Below, piece after piece: positions 18,545-27,561 of a stretch of DNA of 64,000 bases (the stretch's first letter is position 1; every line of letters begins with the position of its first letter). The DNA lies in NCBI RefSeq assembly GCF_006974145.1, contig NZ_CP039456.1, forward strand, positions 3,348,499 to 3,412,498, in the 5' to 3' direction. The notes beneath the pieces were generated by a model. The model ran no database searches, was not told the DNA's origin, and saw only the letters and a program-made list of their open reading frames with translations. The position numbers were made by a program, and so were the translations under genes. This DNA comes from Changchengzhania lutea (GTDB lineage Bacteria > Bacteroidota > Bacteroidia > Flavobacteriales > Flavobacteriaceae).

Positions 18545-19135
18545 TTATGACTTCTTTTTTAATCGCCGTTTATCGCGCAAAGCCCACAAAATGCTTTTTA
18601 CATCCGAGGCCCAATTATCGTACATAAATATAAGGGTTATTTCTTCAAAGGTTTCTAAAAGTCCAATCGCAATCATAATATAAAACAAACTGTATTCTGG
18701 TCCATAAAAAAGTGATGTTAGAATAAATATACTTTGTATAATAGCCGATAGTTTTGCTAAATAGGTATGAAAAGCAGTTGCTCTGCCATATTTAAGATAT
18801 GCAATTACCATTTGAATAATGTAGGGTATAAAAACAATAAGAATTAGTACAAGATTTGTTTTTATGAAGTTAGTTTCAAAATAAAACAGCCCAATTAGCC
18901 CAACAATAAGTGTTACTTGGTCACCAAATGAATCGAGTTGAGACCCTCTGGGACTTACTATTTTTAATTTTCTTGCCAAAAAACCATCAATAGCATCTGT
19001 ACAATAACTTATTAAAAGCAGCCATGAGAAAACTAAACGTAAATCGAACCCAATTAGCACTAATAAAAAAGGAGCAGCAAATATTCTGTAGAATGAAAAC
19101 CAATCAGCAATATTAAAATTTTTGAATGTGAGCAT
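18545..19135 (-). CDS. CDP-alcohol phosphatidyltransferase
   Basis: A 196-residue integral membrane enzyme with the family motif D-x2-D-G-x2-A-R-x8-G-x3-D-x3-D seen as SYCTDAIDGFLAR followed by SPRGSQLDSFGDQ. It transfers a phosphatidyl group from CDP-diacylglycerol to an alcohol, as in phosphatidylglycerophosphate or phosphatidylserine synthesis. The alcohol acceptor cannot be told. It is upstream of the metallophosphoesterase in a two-gene operon. Confidence 0.85.
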   Translation of the reverse strand: MLTFKNFNIADWFSFYRIFAAPFLLVLIGFDLRLVFSWLLLISYCTDAIDGFLARKLKIVSPRGSQLDSFGDQVTLIVGLIGLFYFETNFIKTNLVLILIVFIPYIIQMVIAYLKYGRATAFHTYLAKLSAIIQSIFILTSLFYGPEYSLFYIMIAIGLLETFEEITLIFMYDNWASDVKSILWALRDKRRLKKKS

Positions 19136-19233
19136 ACGCCTTTATTTTAAACGAGTTCTTTAATAAAAATAGAAAACATACACTAAACCAGAAATGAGAA
19201 TTATCAGCTTTCTTTAACTGTGTTCTTTAAAAT

Positions 19234-21207
19234 TTAATTCTTATTAAAACGAAGCAATCTTAAAGCGTTGATAACTACTACTAAGGTAGAGCCTTCATGA
19301 AAAGCGACTGCTAAACCAATGTTTGTAAGACCTAGAATGGTAACGGGAACTAGCAATACTACAACTCCTAAACTTATGAAGATATTCTGTTTTATTATGC
19401 GTTTCGATTCTCTACTTAATCCTATTACAAAGGGTAAATTTTCAATTTTATCAGACATTAATGCCACATCTGCAGTTTCTAAAGCAACATCGCTTCCAGC
19501 TGCTCCCATAGCGACACTAACAGTGCTTAATGCCATTGCTGGTGCATCATTCACACCATCGCCAACCATAGCAATTTTACCGTAGCGTTGTAATAGTGAT
19601 TTTATTGCCGTTACTTTATCTTCAGGTAGCAAATTACCTTTGGCTTCGGTAAGGCCTATTTGTTTGGCAATAGCATTACCGACATTTTGATGGTCTCCAG
19701 TAAGCATTACCATATGTTTAATGCCTATTTCTTTTAATCGCTTTAAAGTGGTTGTTGCCGCTTTTCGCGGTGTATCCATAACACTTATTAAGCCTATAAT
19801 CTCTTTTTTATATGCTACAAGCATTACAGTATGTCCGTTTTCCAAAAGGTTCTTCATTTTAGAAATGATATCATCATCGACCTTTATACTAGAGTCTTCC
19901 ATCAACTTGACATTTCCTATAAATACTTGTTTGCCATCATAACTAGCTTTAATTCCTTTTCCTTGAATGGCATTAACGTTGGACGCTTTATTTTGGGACT
20001 CGATACTGTATTGTGCTTTAATGTCCTTTACTATCGCCTTTGCGAGTGGATGATTACTCAAACTTTCCACTTCAAGCACGAGCTCAACAAAAAGATTTTT
20101 ATCAAAATTATTGATAGGCATTACATTGGTGAGTTTTGGTTTTCCTTCAGTTAAAGTTCCCGTTTTATCAAATGCTATTGTTGTGATCTCACCCAAATCT
20201 TCTAAGGCTTTTCCTCCTTTAATGAGCACGCCTTTTTGAGCTGCTCTTGCAATACCACTTAATACGGCACTAGGTGTTGAAATAGCCAACGCACAAGGAC
20301 TTGCTGCTACTAAAACGGTTATGGCTCTGTATAAACTGGTTTTAAAATCTTCGTCAATAATTAAATATGCAAAACACAAAAGGAAAACGATGAGTATGAC
20401 GATTGGGACATACCATTTCTCGAATTTTTTTGTAAGCCTTTGTGTAGGCGATTTTTGTGTTTCAACTTCACTTACCATTTTAATTAACCTTGAAACGGTA
20501 GAATCTTGAGTTAGTTTAAGTACTAATACTTCAAGACTTCCATCGCCATTAATTGTTCCTGTAAAAACGATATGTTTTTTGTCGATCTCTTTAAATCCTG
20601 GTAAATTGCTTGAGTCTTGAATATATGTTTTATCAACGGGCATGCTTTCACCTGTTATTGGCGCCTGGTTTATACTACTGCTTCCGCTAATAATAACACC
20701 ATCTGCTGCAATTTTTGTATTGGGCTTCACAACGATAATATCATTGATACGCAGATTTTCTATGGGGATGTCTTTTAATTTACCGTTATTTTTAACCAAG
20801 GCTGTTTTTGGGGATAAGTCACCCAAAGCTTCAATAGATTTTTTAGCCTTATTCATGGCATAATGCTCTAAGGCATGCCCAAGACTAAAAAGAAATAGGA
20901 GTAAAGCCCCTTCGGTCCAACTACCAATGTATGCCGCTCCTGCAGCAGCAGCAATCATCAAAAAATCGATATCAAAACCACCTTTAGCGATTTTATTTGT
21001 AGCTTCAATGCTTATATAAAAGCCTCCAAAAAAATAAGCGATGAGATAACTTGATAAAGAAACGTAATTATTAAAATCGGTTAACTTTTCAACTAGAAAT
21101 CCTGTTAAAAGGAAAACCCCGCAAAGGATTGCAAAATAAAGTTCTGTGTTTTTTCCAAAGATTTGATTCTGCGAGTGGTTATGAGGGTTTTCCTTTTTAT
21201 CTACCAT
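19234..21207 (-). CDS. P1B-4 type metal-exporting ATPase
   Basis: A 657-residue P-type ATPase with no N-terminal metal-binding domain. It has the actuator TGES, the phosphorylated DKTGTLTEG, TGDHQNVGNAIA and GDGVNDAP. The transmembrane metal site reads SPC (VAASPCALAIS) rather than CPC, and the last helix holds HEGSTLVVVINALRLL. Together these define the P1B-4 group (CoaT, CtpD, PfeT), which exports Co, Fe(II) or Zn. It is thus a different subclass from the exporter at the window start. Confidence 0.88.
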   Translation of the reverse strand: MVDKKENPHNHSQNQIFGKNTELYFAILCGVFLLTGFLVEKLTDFNNYVSLSSYLIAYFFGGFYISIEATNKIAKGGFDIDFLMIAAAAGAAYIGSWTEGALLLFLFSLGHALEHYAMNKAKKSIEALGDLSPKTALVKNNGKLKDIPIENLRINDIIVVKPNTKIAADGVIISGSSSINQAPITGESMPVDKTYIQDSSNLPGFKEIDKKHIVFTGTINGDGSLEVLVLKLTQDSTVSRLIKMVSEVETQKSPTQRLTKKFEKWYVPIVILIVFLLCFAYLIIDEDFKTSLYRAITVLVAASPCALAISTPSAVLSGIARAAQKGVLIKGGKALEDLGEITTIAFDKTGTLTEGKPKLTNVMPINNFDKNLFVELVLEVESLSNHPLAKAIVKDIKAQYSIESQNKASNVNAIQGKGIKASYDGKQVFIGNVKLMEDSSIKVDDDIISKMKNLLENGHTVMLVAYKKEIIGLISVMDTPRKAATTTLKRLKEIGIKHMVMLTGDHQNVGNAIAKQIGLTEAKGNLLPEDKVTAIKSLLQRYGKIAMVGDGVNDAPAMALSTVSVAMGAAGSDVALETADVALMSDKIENLPFVIGLSRESKRIIKQNIFISLGVVVLLVPVTILGLTNIGLAVAFHEGSTLVVVINALRLLRFNKN

Positions 21208-21360
21208 GAAATGACTTTGGGCTAAATTTAGAAAAATTTATTCAATTTATTAATATGAATAGCTTCAACCTAAATAGCTTCATTGTTTAAATCTTCTTTA
21301 ATATTTTCCATGTTTAATTTGAATGTAAAGATTCTCCGATCCTTGGGTCGGGGGTTCCTG

Positions 21361-21513
21361 TTTACCTCTCCTTGGGAGAGGTCAGAACTGCCATTTTCAG
21401 CAGTTCTGGGTGAGGTAAAATACAAAATTTTGATTTTTGGTCCAGAGGCCAAAATGAAACAGGTGAAATATCCTATGTCTTGTCTCGGGGATAGTTGGTT
21501 TTCAAGATTTTTT
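21361..21513 (+). repeat. Dispersed intergenic repeat, copy 1
   Basis: About 153 bases closely similar to 26638-26790 in the same orientation. It opens with a hairpin pair (ACCTCTCC/GGAGAGGT and CAGAACTGC/GCAGTTCTG), then a shared GGTGAGGTAAAATACAAAAT and TTTTGGTCCAGAGG, and ends TTCAAGATTTTTTTTA. The surrounding 515-base stretch (21208-21722) holds no convincing gene; a short open frame across the repeat is not conserved between the copies. Confidence 0.75.
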
Positions 21514-21722
21514 TTATTTATTAAAATAACACCTACCATAAGAAAAGTGGTGTTTTCGTCATTAATGTAAGTTTGCTCCTTTATGTTTTTAGGTTGTTGT
21601 ATCGGTAGTAACTATAATATTAATTCAGCTTCAAAAGTTATATAGAGAGCCTATTTTATATGCACTCAGAATCATAACAGTATGCCGAGTGAAATTTATT
21701 ACTGGTTTTATCATGATATTTT

Positions 21723-22601
21723 TTAAAACCTATAACTAGCGCCTACTAGCCAATAGAAGGTGTTTTCTAAATCTTCTTTATAAATGGTATCCTCTATAGT
21801 TAATGTAGCTGGATTTTGTGGTATTACTAAAGTTGGTGAAAATGACAGTGTAATAGATTTATTCACATACCAAATGGGTAAGCTAAATTCTATTGCCATT
21901 AAATCAAATTTTTCACTTTCTTGAAGCATTGTTGTTACTGTAGTGCCTCCTGTTCCTTGGCCTGAACCTCTTCCACTGCCAAAGCGATTGTATATATAGT
22001 ACTGTTCGTAAAAGTTTTGAGAACCAAAGTAAATTCCAATTGCTGGAGAGATTTGAAAATTTTGATCGTCAGTAATAAAATCATGACTTATTTCAGATGA
22101 TAAAAAGATATCAGAATCACTACCACTATTAAAAAAGGTAGTAGCAGACAACCCTAAATTTATGATATTAAAATCATAAATTAAACTAGCGGTTAGATCT
22201 GCTTCAACTTCCGATATGACATTATAACTATCATCATTAAAAAAATATTTGGTAAAAGAGAGATCCCCTCTAATTTTTTTACCAGTAAAATCATATCCAA
22301 TGGTTCCTAAAAATAAATCGATCCTACTTTCTTCTGATTTAGTGAGATACGACAATGATCCCGAAGCGTAAAATCCAGTTTTATTGTGATACGTAATTGA
22401 AGGGTATAAATATGGCGCAGTAATAGAATCTTTTCTGCCTAAAAAAACAGCATCACTAATAAACCCAAGGCTTAATGTAAAATAAGATTCGTCATCGGTT
22501 TTGGTTTGGTAATCTGTATTTTTACTGTTTTGACTTAATGCCGTGTTATTAGATATAATAGTAAGTAAAAAAATAATCCAAGTATGCTTTAAAATTTTCA
22601 T
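21723..22601 (-). CDS. MipA/OmpV-like outer-membrane protein
   Basis: A 292-residue protein with a signal peptide (about 1-23) and a beta-barrel body ending GASYRF, with a terminal Phe. Segments such as YLYPSITYHNKTGFYASGSL fit the MipA/OmpV-like group. Bacteroidota copies are common near metal or stress genes. Role unknown. It lies about 70 bases after the DUF6799 gene on the same strand. Confidence 0.6.
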   Translation of the reverse strand: MKILKHTWIIFLLTIISNNTALSQNSKNTDYQTKTDDESYFTLSLGFISDAVFLGRKDSITAPYLYPSITYHNKTGFYASGSLSYLTKSEESRIDLFLGTIGYDFTGKKIRGDLSFTKYFFNDDSYNVISEVEADLTASLIYDFNIINLGLSATTFFNSGSDSDIFLSSEISHDFITDDQNFQISPAIGIYFGSQNFYEQYYIYNRFGSGRGSGQGTGGTTVTTMLQESEKFDLMAIEFSLPIWYVNKSITLSFSPTLVIPQNPATLTIEDTIYKEDLENTFYWLVGASYRF

Positions 22602-22669
22602 GGTTTATGTTTTTAAATTTGAAAAAAGGAATGTTATCATTGGTATTACAACATCCCTTTTTTCTAAAA

Positions 22670-23320
22670 TTAAGAAGCTCCTTTTTTCTTGGCTTGCTTT
22701 TTAATTACTGATTTTTTTTGAATCTTATTTTTCATCATAGGTTTTTTTGCAATCATTTTACGATGCTGAAGTGTGCTTTTAAACATGTTTCCATCCATAT
22801 TTAAGCATTCACCATCTTGAAGACGTAGTTGCTTACGATTTTTTGTTTGGTAAGTACCGTCTGGATTTACAACAACGCCATCATTAAGTTTTAACTGTTG
22901 GCGAATTTGATTTTGAGATAGGTTTTTAATTTGATAAGCTTCACCATCCATAACCATAATTTGATATCTGTTTTGGTTTCGTTCTTGAATTTGTGCTTGT
23001 GATAAGCCTTTATTTTCTTGTTGAACTTTATAGCGGTATTGATATTCATTACGGTATTTTATACCATCATTATCTAAACATTCGCCATCTTTTAATTGTA
23101 AACGAATACGATCTCTGGTTTGATAAGTGCCATCTGGATTTACTACGGTGCCATCATTCAATGTAATTTTGTCTTTTAACCGAATTTGATCGCGATCCTT
23201 AATTTGTAAAACATCGCCATCAACTAACATAACACGGTCGCGGTCGCGATCTTGATCTTGGGCCTTTAATGTGGTAGTGCCTAAAACGATAAGCAGTACT
23301 AAAAAAATCATTTTTGTCAT
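22670..23320 (-). CDS. DUF6799 repeat protein, secreted
   Basis: A 216-residue protein with a signal peptide (ending TTLKAQ). Two nearly identical modules carry LNDGTVVNPDGTYQT and LxDGECLxxDG, matching the DUF6799 family of Bacteroidota, which is often found beside copper and other metal genes. The C-terminus is highly basic (about 20 Lys in the last 40 residues), unusual for an exported protein. A TGATATCCATCA box with -7 element precedes it. Function unknown. Confidence 0.7.
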   Translation of the reverse strand: MTKMIFLVLLIVLGTTTLKAQDQDRDRDRVMLVDGDVLQIKDRDQIRLKDKITLNDGTVVNPDGTYQTRDRIRLQLKDGECLDNDGIKYRNEYQYRYKVQQENKGLSQAQIQERNQNRYQIMVMDGEAYQIKNLSQNQIRQQLKLNDGVVVNPDGTYQTKNRKQLRLQDGECLNMDGNMFKSTLQHRKMIAKKPMMKNKIQKKSVIKKQAKKKGAS

Positions 23321-23380
23321 CTTAATAATATTTAAATTTATATTTGGTTTAAAATTAATACAGCACTAATGTCTATACAA

Positions 23381-23392
23381 TGATATCCATCA
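23381..23392 (-). promoter_or_regulatory. CRP/FNR-like box for the 23320 gene
   Basis: TGATATCCATCA, followed after 23 bases by TAATTTTA (23357-23350 on the minus strand), a near match to the -7 element. Confidence 0.7.
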
Positions 23393-23451
23393 GTTAGAGT
23401 TTCATGTTTAACATAGTTTATATGATATTTAATTTATATTTCTCTTGTTCA

Positions 23452-23904
23452 TCACACCTTTTTTTTACGCCAACCACTCCATACCGGATATCCATTTTTA
23501 TCTCTTAAATTGAGTTCTACATCATCTTTTATAGCACGCATGACAATAATTGTAGGGGCGTTTTTATATATAATTCTTGAACCTGTAATAATAATCTTAT
23601 CGCCTTTAATAAATTGAATGTCTTGATTATCAACAAACCAAGCGGGCCCTAAATGCACAGAAATGGTTTCAGATTTGGTTTTTACTTTTAAATGAATGCC
23701 ATAGGACATCTTTTCATCATATAAAACTCTATCAATAGATTCTACTGTGCCTGTTAAAGTTTTAACTGTTTTTGGATTGAATAATCTTCCGTAGTTTGAG
23801 TTGCGTCCCCAACCCGTGTTTCGTTGTTGTGCAAAAACATCTGTATTTGCACTTAACACTATTACCACTAGAAATAATAATGTTTTAAATGTTGAGCGTT
23901 TCAT
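23452..23904 (-). CDS. Secreted OB-fold-like protein
   Basis: About 150 residues starting at ATG 23904 (MKRSTFKTLL), chosen over an upstream ATG because the signal peptide then begins properly and the TGAT promoter fits. After the signal (ending VFAQQ) a small beta domain follows: LTGTVESIDRV, a strand IHLKVKTKSETISVHLGPAWF, and GDKIIITGSRI. This is the layout of OB-fold proteins annotated in Bacteroidota as putative DNA-binding or exported proteins. No catalytic residues are seen. Function unknown. Confidence 0.6.
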   Translation of the reverse strand: MKRSTFKTLLFLVVIVLSANTDVFAQQRNTGWGRNSNYGRLFNPKTVKTLTGTVESIDRVLYDEKMSYGIHLKVKTKSETISVHLGPAWFVDNQDIQFIKGDKIIITGSRIIYKNAPTIIVMRAIKDDVELNLRDKNGYPVWSGWRKKKV

Positions 23905-23955
23905 GTTTTTATGTTTATAAGACATAAAATTAATCTTGGGTGATTTGTGCTACAA

Positions 23956-23967
23956 TGATATTGCTCA
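23956..23967 (-). promoter_or_regulatory. CRP/FNR-like box for the 23904 gene
   Basis: TGATATTGCTCA (one half perfect, one half imperfect), followed after 23 bases by TAATTTTA (23932-23925 on the minus strand). Confidence 0.6.
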
Positions 23968-24054
23968 TTTTTAGTTTTATTGAATCAACCGAGGCTTTAC
24001 TTTTATGACTTATGTCACATAATAGTCTTTACAGAACAGTTATTTTTACGTGTA

Positions 24055-24429
24055 ATGAAAATAAGCAATGGTATCATTTCATTTTTATTGGCAATAACCC
24101 TGTTGCTAAACGCTTTATATGTAAGCGTTACATATGCTTATTATAATATTGATACTTTGGGTTTTATTGAGAAATTATGTAAAAATAAGGATGCGCCCGA
24201 ATTGCAGTGTAATGGAAAATGCCATTTAAAAAAAGTTTCTCAATCTCAAAATAAAGAACAAAAAACACCAGAAAGCATAGATTTTAAAGTGTTATTGCTT
24301 TACATAAACACTGTTACAAATCACTTGTTTTTGCAACAAAACGCTTCAACAAAACAAATAGTTATAGCATACCAAAACCTATATTCTTTCTCGAGAATAA
24401 AAGTTTGTTTCCATCCCCCACAAGTATAG
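24055..24429 (+). CDS. Small Cys-rich membrane/periplasmic protein beside copper receptor
   Basis: A 124-residue protein starting at ATG 24055 (MKISNGIISF). It has one N-terminal helix or uncleaved signal (about 5-28), then LCKNKDAPELQCNGKCHLKK, where three Cys and a His form a possible metal site. I recall similar short proteins upstream of copper-type TonB receptors in Flavobacteriaceae. It ends 80 bases before the receptor, on the same strand. Metal sensing or delivery is inferred from context only. Confidence 0.55.
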   Translation: MKISNGIISFLLAITLLLNALYVSVTYAYYNIDTLGFIEKLCKNKDAPELQCNGKCHLKKVSQSQNKEQKTPESIDFKVLLLYINTVTNHLFLQQNASTKQIVIAYQNLYSFSRIKVCFHPPQV

Positions 24430-24508
24430 TCCGCTTTTTAGATTTTATGTTCGAGTGCATGGTCACATTGAACACTTTAATTTTTAAATAACTATAAATA
24501 TTATAAAA

Positions 24509-26599
24509 ATGAAAATACTTTATAGTGTACTTTTATGTGCACTTATTTCTGCAATGTCGTTTTCTCAAGAAAAAAATGACACTGCCAAAGATTCAACAGC
24601 CCAAAAGCAAGTTAAACTTGATGAGGTTTTAATTACAGGAAATGTAAAAACAGATCCTATTTTAACATCTATTTCATATAATTATGCTGAAAAAGTAGTT
24701 CAGCCAAAAAACGTAGCCGATTTATTTAACAATATTAATGGCTTTTCTGTTATAAAAAGAGGAAATTATGCCATAGACCCTTCGTTTAGAGCGTCTCAAT
24801 ATGAGCAACTAAATATTCAATACGATGGCGGAACTAAAGCCATGCACGCTTGCCCCAATAGAATGGACCCGATAACTACTCATATTATTCCAGAGGAAAT
24901 CGAGAAAATTGAAATCATAAAAGGACCATATACGGTGCGTTATGGACCCACTTTTGGAGGCGTTATAAATATGGTCACCCAAAAACCAGATTATCAAGAC
25001 AGAGGATTTCATGGTAAAGCCTCAGCTGGATACGAAAGCAATGGAAACTCTTTTGTTAATATGTTTCAGTTACAATACATAAAAGATAAATATGATATTG
25101 TTGGAAATGTTGGTTATAGAGATTTTGGTAACTATGAAGATGGTAACGAAATAGAAATCCCATCTTCGTTTAGAAGTACAGATTATGGAATAAAATTAGG
25201 TTATAACTTTACAGAAAATCAACGTTTACAAGCGCATTGGAGACAATCTTTTGGAAGAGATGTACTGCACGCCGCACTGCCGATGGATACAGATTATGAT
25301 AACAGTAGTATCTTATCTTTAGATTATAAAATCTCTGATCTGGGGAAAACCATAAAAAGTTTAACTGCAAAAGCTTATTATAGTTATGTCGACCATTTAA
25401 TGCATAACAGAAACAGACCAACGTTTATGATGACAGAAGCAGCATCGGATGTGAATGCAACAACTATTGGTGGAAAATTAGAATTAAATTGGAAACCTTA
25501 TGAAAAACTTAGTGTTTTTAGTGGTTTTGATGTGATGCATATTGCTAGAGATGGAGGCAGAACACGATTAGTTAAAATTATGAACGGTAACCCTCTACCA
25601 ATGCCAATGATTTTTAATGACAAAGTCTGGCAAGACTCTTACGTAGATGATTTTGGGGTATTTACAGAAGCGAAATGGTCTGTAAATAACTCAACTATAA
25701 TAACTGCTGGTTTACGTTACGATATGGTTATATCTGACATCAAAGATCCTGAAACCGATTTTGCTGCTATGTACGATTTAGAAAAGCGTACAGAAAACAA
25801 TGTAAGCGGAACCGTTTCTGTTAAAACAATGGTTTCAGATAACTTTACTCTAGAAGCGGCTTATGGTCGTGGTGTGCGTTCTGCAAATATGATAGAGCGC
25901 TATATTAACCATTTTACAGTCGGTCAAGATCCTTACGAATATATTGGAAACCCTAATTTAGATGCTGAAGCAAACAATCAATTTGAAATAGGTTTTAAAG
26001 GGCGTTCAAACTTAAACACTTTTAAATATGCGACATCTTTTTACTATGCTTCATTTGAAAACTACATTGTAGCTGTTGTGGATGAAAGTTTAAACAGAAA
26101 GTATATGCCCATGGCAGAACCACGACACCCTAAAGTTTTTAGGAATTTAGATAAGGCTTATAAAACCGGATTTGAAGCAATGGCTCAAGCTAATTTCTTA
26201 AAAGGCTTTTATTTAAAAACAGAATTGGCTTATGTATATACTAAAAATAAGGATTTAAATGAACCCTTGCCACTTACAGCTCCTTTTAACACAAGGCTTT
26301 CTCTTGGTTTTGAAAAGGAAAAATACTGGGCTAATATGCAGTATAACATAACAAGTAAACAAGAGCATATTGCTGAAAGTTTTGGAGAAACTAGAACTAA
26401 CGGTTACCAAACATTGGATATTCGCCTAGGAGTAAAACCATTTAATCATGTAACTTTTGGTGTGGCCGCTTTAAATGTATTTGACGAAGCTTACAACAAC
26501 CACTTAAACTTTTCTTTTACAAATCAGGCAGGTTTTGGAAGAACACCAATTACAGATCCAGGAAGAAACTTAACGGCATTTCTTCAATATAAATTTTAA
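24509..26599 (+). CDS. OprC-like copper TonB-dependent receptor
   Basis: A 696-residue outer-membrane receptor with a signal peptide (1-19), plug domain (about 50-165, with IEKIEIIKGPYTVRYGPTFG) and 22-strand barrel ending FLQYKF. Two features of Pseudomonas OprC, which binds copper through CxxxM and HxM, are present: CPNRM at residues 115-119 and HLM at 296-298, both in positions consistent with the family. This makes copper import the best guess. A Cys-rich small gene precedes it. A strong hairpin terminator follows. Confidence 0.82.
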   Translation: MKILYSVLLCALISAMSFSQEKNDTAKDSTAQKQVKLDEVLITGNVKTDPILTSISYNYAEKVVQPKNVADLFNNINGFSVIKRGNYAIDPSFRASQYEQLNIQYDGGTKAMHACPNRMDPITTHIIPEEIEKIEIIKGPYTVRYGPTFGGVINMVTQKPDYQDRGFHGKASAGYESNGNSFVNMFQLQYIKDKYDIVGNVGYRDFGNYEDGNEIEIPSSFRSTDYGIKLGYNFTENQRLQAHWRQSFGRDVLHAALPMDTDYDNSSILSLDYKISDLGKTIKSLTAKAYYSYVDHLMHNRNRPTFMMTEAASDVNATTIGGKLELNWKPYEKLSVFSGFDVMHIARDGGRTRLVKIMNGNPLPMPMIFNDKVWQDSYVDDFGVFTEAKWSVNNSTIITAGLRYDMVISDIKDPETDFAAMYDLEKRTENNVSGTVSVKTMVSDNFTLEAAYGRGVRSANMIERYINHFTVGQDPYEYIGNPNLDAEANNQFEIGFKGRSNLNTFKYATSFYYASFENYIVAVVDESLNRKYMPMAEPRHPKVFRNLDKAYKTGFEAMAQANFLKGFYLKTELAYVYTKNKDLNEPLPLTAPFNTRLSLGFEKEKYWANMQYNITSKQEHIAESFGETRTNGYQTLDIRLGVKPFNHVTFGVAALNVFDEAYNNHLNFSFTNQAGFGRTPITDPGRNLTAFLQYKF

Positions 26600-26610
26600 T
26601 CAATAGAATT

Positions 26611-26634
26611 CCCCGAGGCTTTGCCTCGGGGTTT
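26611..26634 (+). terminator. Terminator of the copper receptor gene
   Basis: CCCCGAGGC-TTT-GCCTCGGGG followed by TTT, 12 bases after the receptor stop codon. The stem is perfect and GC-rich. Confidence 0.8.
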
Positions 26635-26637
26635 CCG

Positions 26638-26790
26638 ATTCAACTCTCTTTTGGAGAGATCGGAACTGCCTTTTTGCAGTTCCGGGTGAGGTAAAATACA
26701 AAATTTCGGTTTTTGGTCCAGAGGTCAAAATGAAACCGGCGAAATACCTCTATGGCTCTGCTAGGATAGTCGGTTTCAAGATTTTTTTTA
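26638..26790 (+). repeat. Dispersed intergenic repeat, copy 2
   Basis: Second copy of the repeat at 21361-21513, with compensated changes in its stem (ACTCTC/GAGAGA and GGAACTGC/GCAGTTCC). The change of both arms together suggests the hairpin is under selection or formed by the element's mechanism. Like copy 1 it lies 3' of an outer-membrane protein gene. Confidence 0.72.
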
Positions 26791-26798
26791 TTTAAAAA

Positions 26799-26956
26799 AA
26801 CTCGTTTAAACTTTTTATATTTCCTAAAAAATGGCTGAAATTCGCCCATATTTCGTTACTTTTTTCATGCGTAATGCTACTATGCCTTGCAAAAAGTACC
26901 TTATCTGGACAGGTTTTAACTCATTTTCGGATAAAAACAAAAAGTTTAAACGAGTT
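26799..26956. mobile_element. MITE-like element with 18-bp terminal inverted repeats
   Basis: AACTCGTTTAAACTTTTT at 26799-26816 and its exact complement at 26939-26956 enclose 122 bases with no gene. The size, perfect ends and lack of coding capacity suggest a non-autonomous element. Part of the end sequence (TAAACGAGTTC) recurs alone at about 19148. It abuts the dispersed repeat copy 2. No target duplication was recognised. Confidence 0.55.
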
Positions 26957-27042
26957 CATTATTGACAGGCTTAAAAGGTTTTAAAATGAGTCTTTTTTAA
27001 GTTTTAGGAGGTTGTGCCACGGTTACCGTTGTTGGCCTTTCG

Positions 27043-27441
27043 TTATTTCATCTTTAATTGTGTGTTTCCTTTGAAATATTGTTGCAAGCAAATACTTTGG
27101 TCATCTAAAAACTCTTCAATTTCTTCAATAAATGATTCTTTTTGTTGTTGACGATTTATTGTTAGATGAATAACTATAACGTCTGGATCTGGATGAATGC
27201 CGGTTGTAATGGTCCAAGTTAATGCATTAGGGCATTCTACCAATGCAAAACGCAGTCCACCTCTAATAAGGGTTCGGGTTAAAGTGAATTCCCCCCAAAT
27301 ACCTCCAATATCAGCTTCAGTTTTATTTTGATCACCAATAACAAAAATCTCATTGCCAATCATTTCGAGATTTTCAATAGTTAGTTCATCTTGAATAGTC
27401 TTGTCTTGTGTCTTTACTTTAATAATTCGGAAAAACTCCAT
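27043..27441 (-). CDS. Uncharacterised protein, 132 residues
   Basis: ATG at 27441 (MEFFRIIKVK) is chosen over an upstream TTG. The protein has no signal or membrane helix. It shows ALVECPNALTWTITTGIHPDPDVIVIHLTINRQQ and an acidic C-terminal helix (quoted only by outline). I do not recognise a family. Both flanks carry short sequences resembling the ends of the cassette hairpins of the right part (CGTTGTTGGCCTTTCGTTAT at 27027-27046 and GGCTAACAATTATAC near 27500), so it may be a lone captured gene. Confidence 0.5.
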   Translation of the reverse strand: MEFFRIIKVKTQDKTIQDELTIENLEMIGNEIFVIGDQNKTEADIGGIWGEFTLTRTLIRGGLRFALVECPNALTWTITTGIHPDPDVIVIHLTINRQQQKESFIEEIEEFLDDQSICLQQYFKGNTQLKMK

Positions 27442-27561
27442 ACTGCAATTTATTGTTCTTAGTAATTTGTCAATCAAGCAAGATTGAGTTTTAATGAAGG
27501 CTAACAATTATACACGTTGTGCCTATTACAAGTCCACCCTGACAAATCAAATATAAAACTT

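Noticed and set aside
21270-21539. Small protein gene over the repeat
   Set aside because: The open frame lies on a repeat whose second copy (26638-26790) does not keep the frame. Base conservation follows the hairpins, not codons.
26640-26849. Small protein gene over repeat copy 2
   Set aside because: Same reason. The frame crosses from the repeat into the MITE-like end and has no ribosome-binding context.
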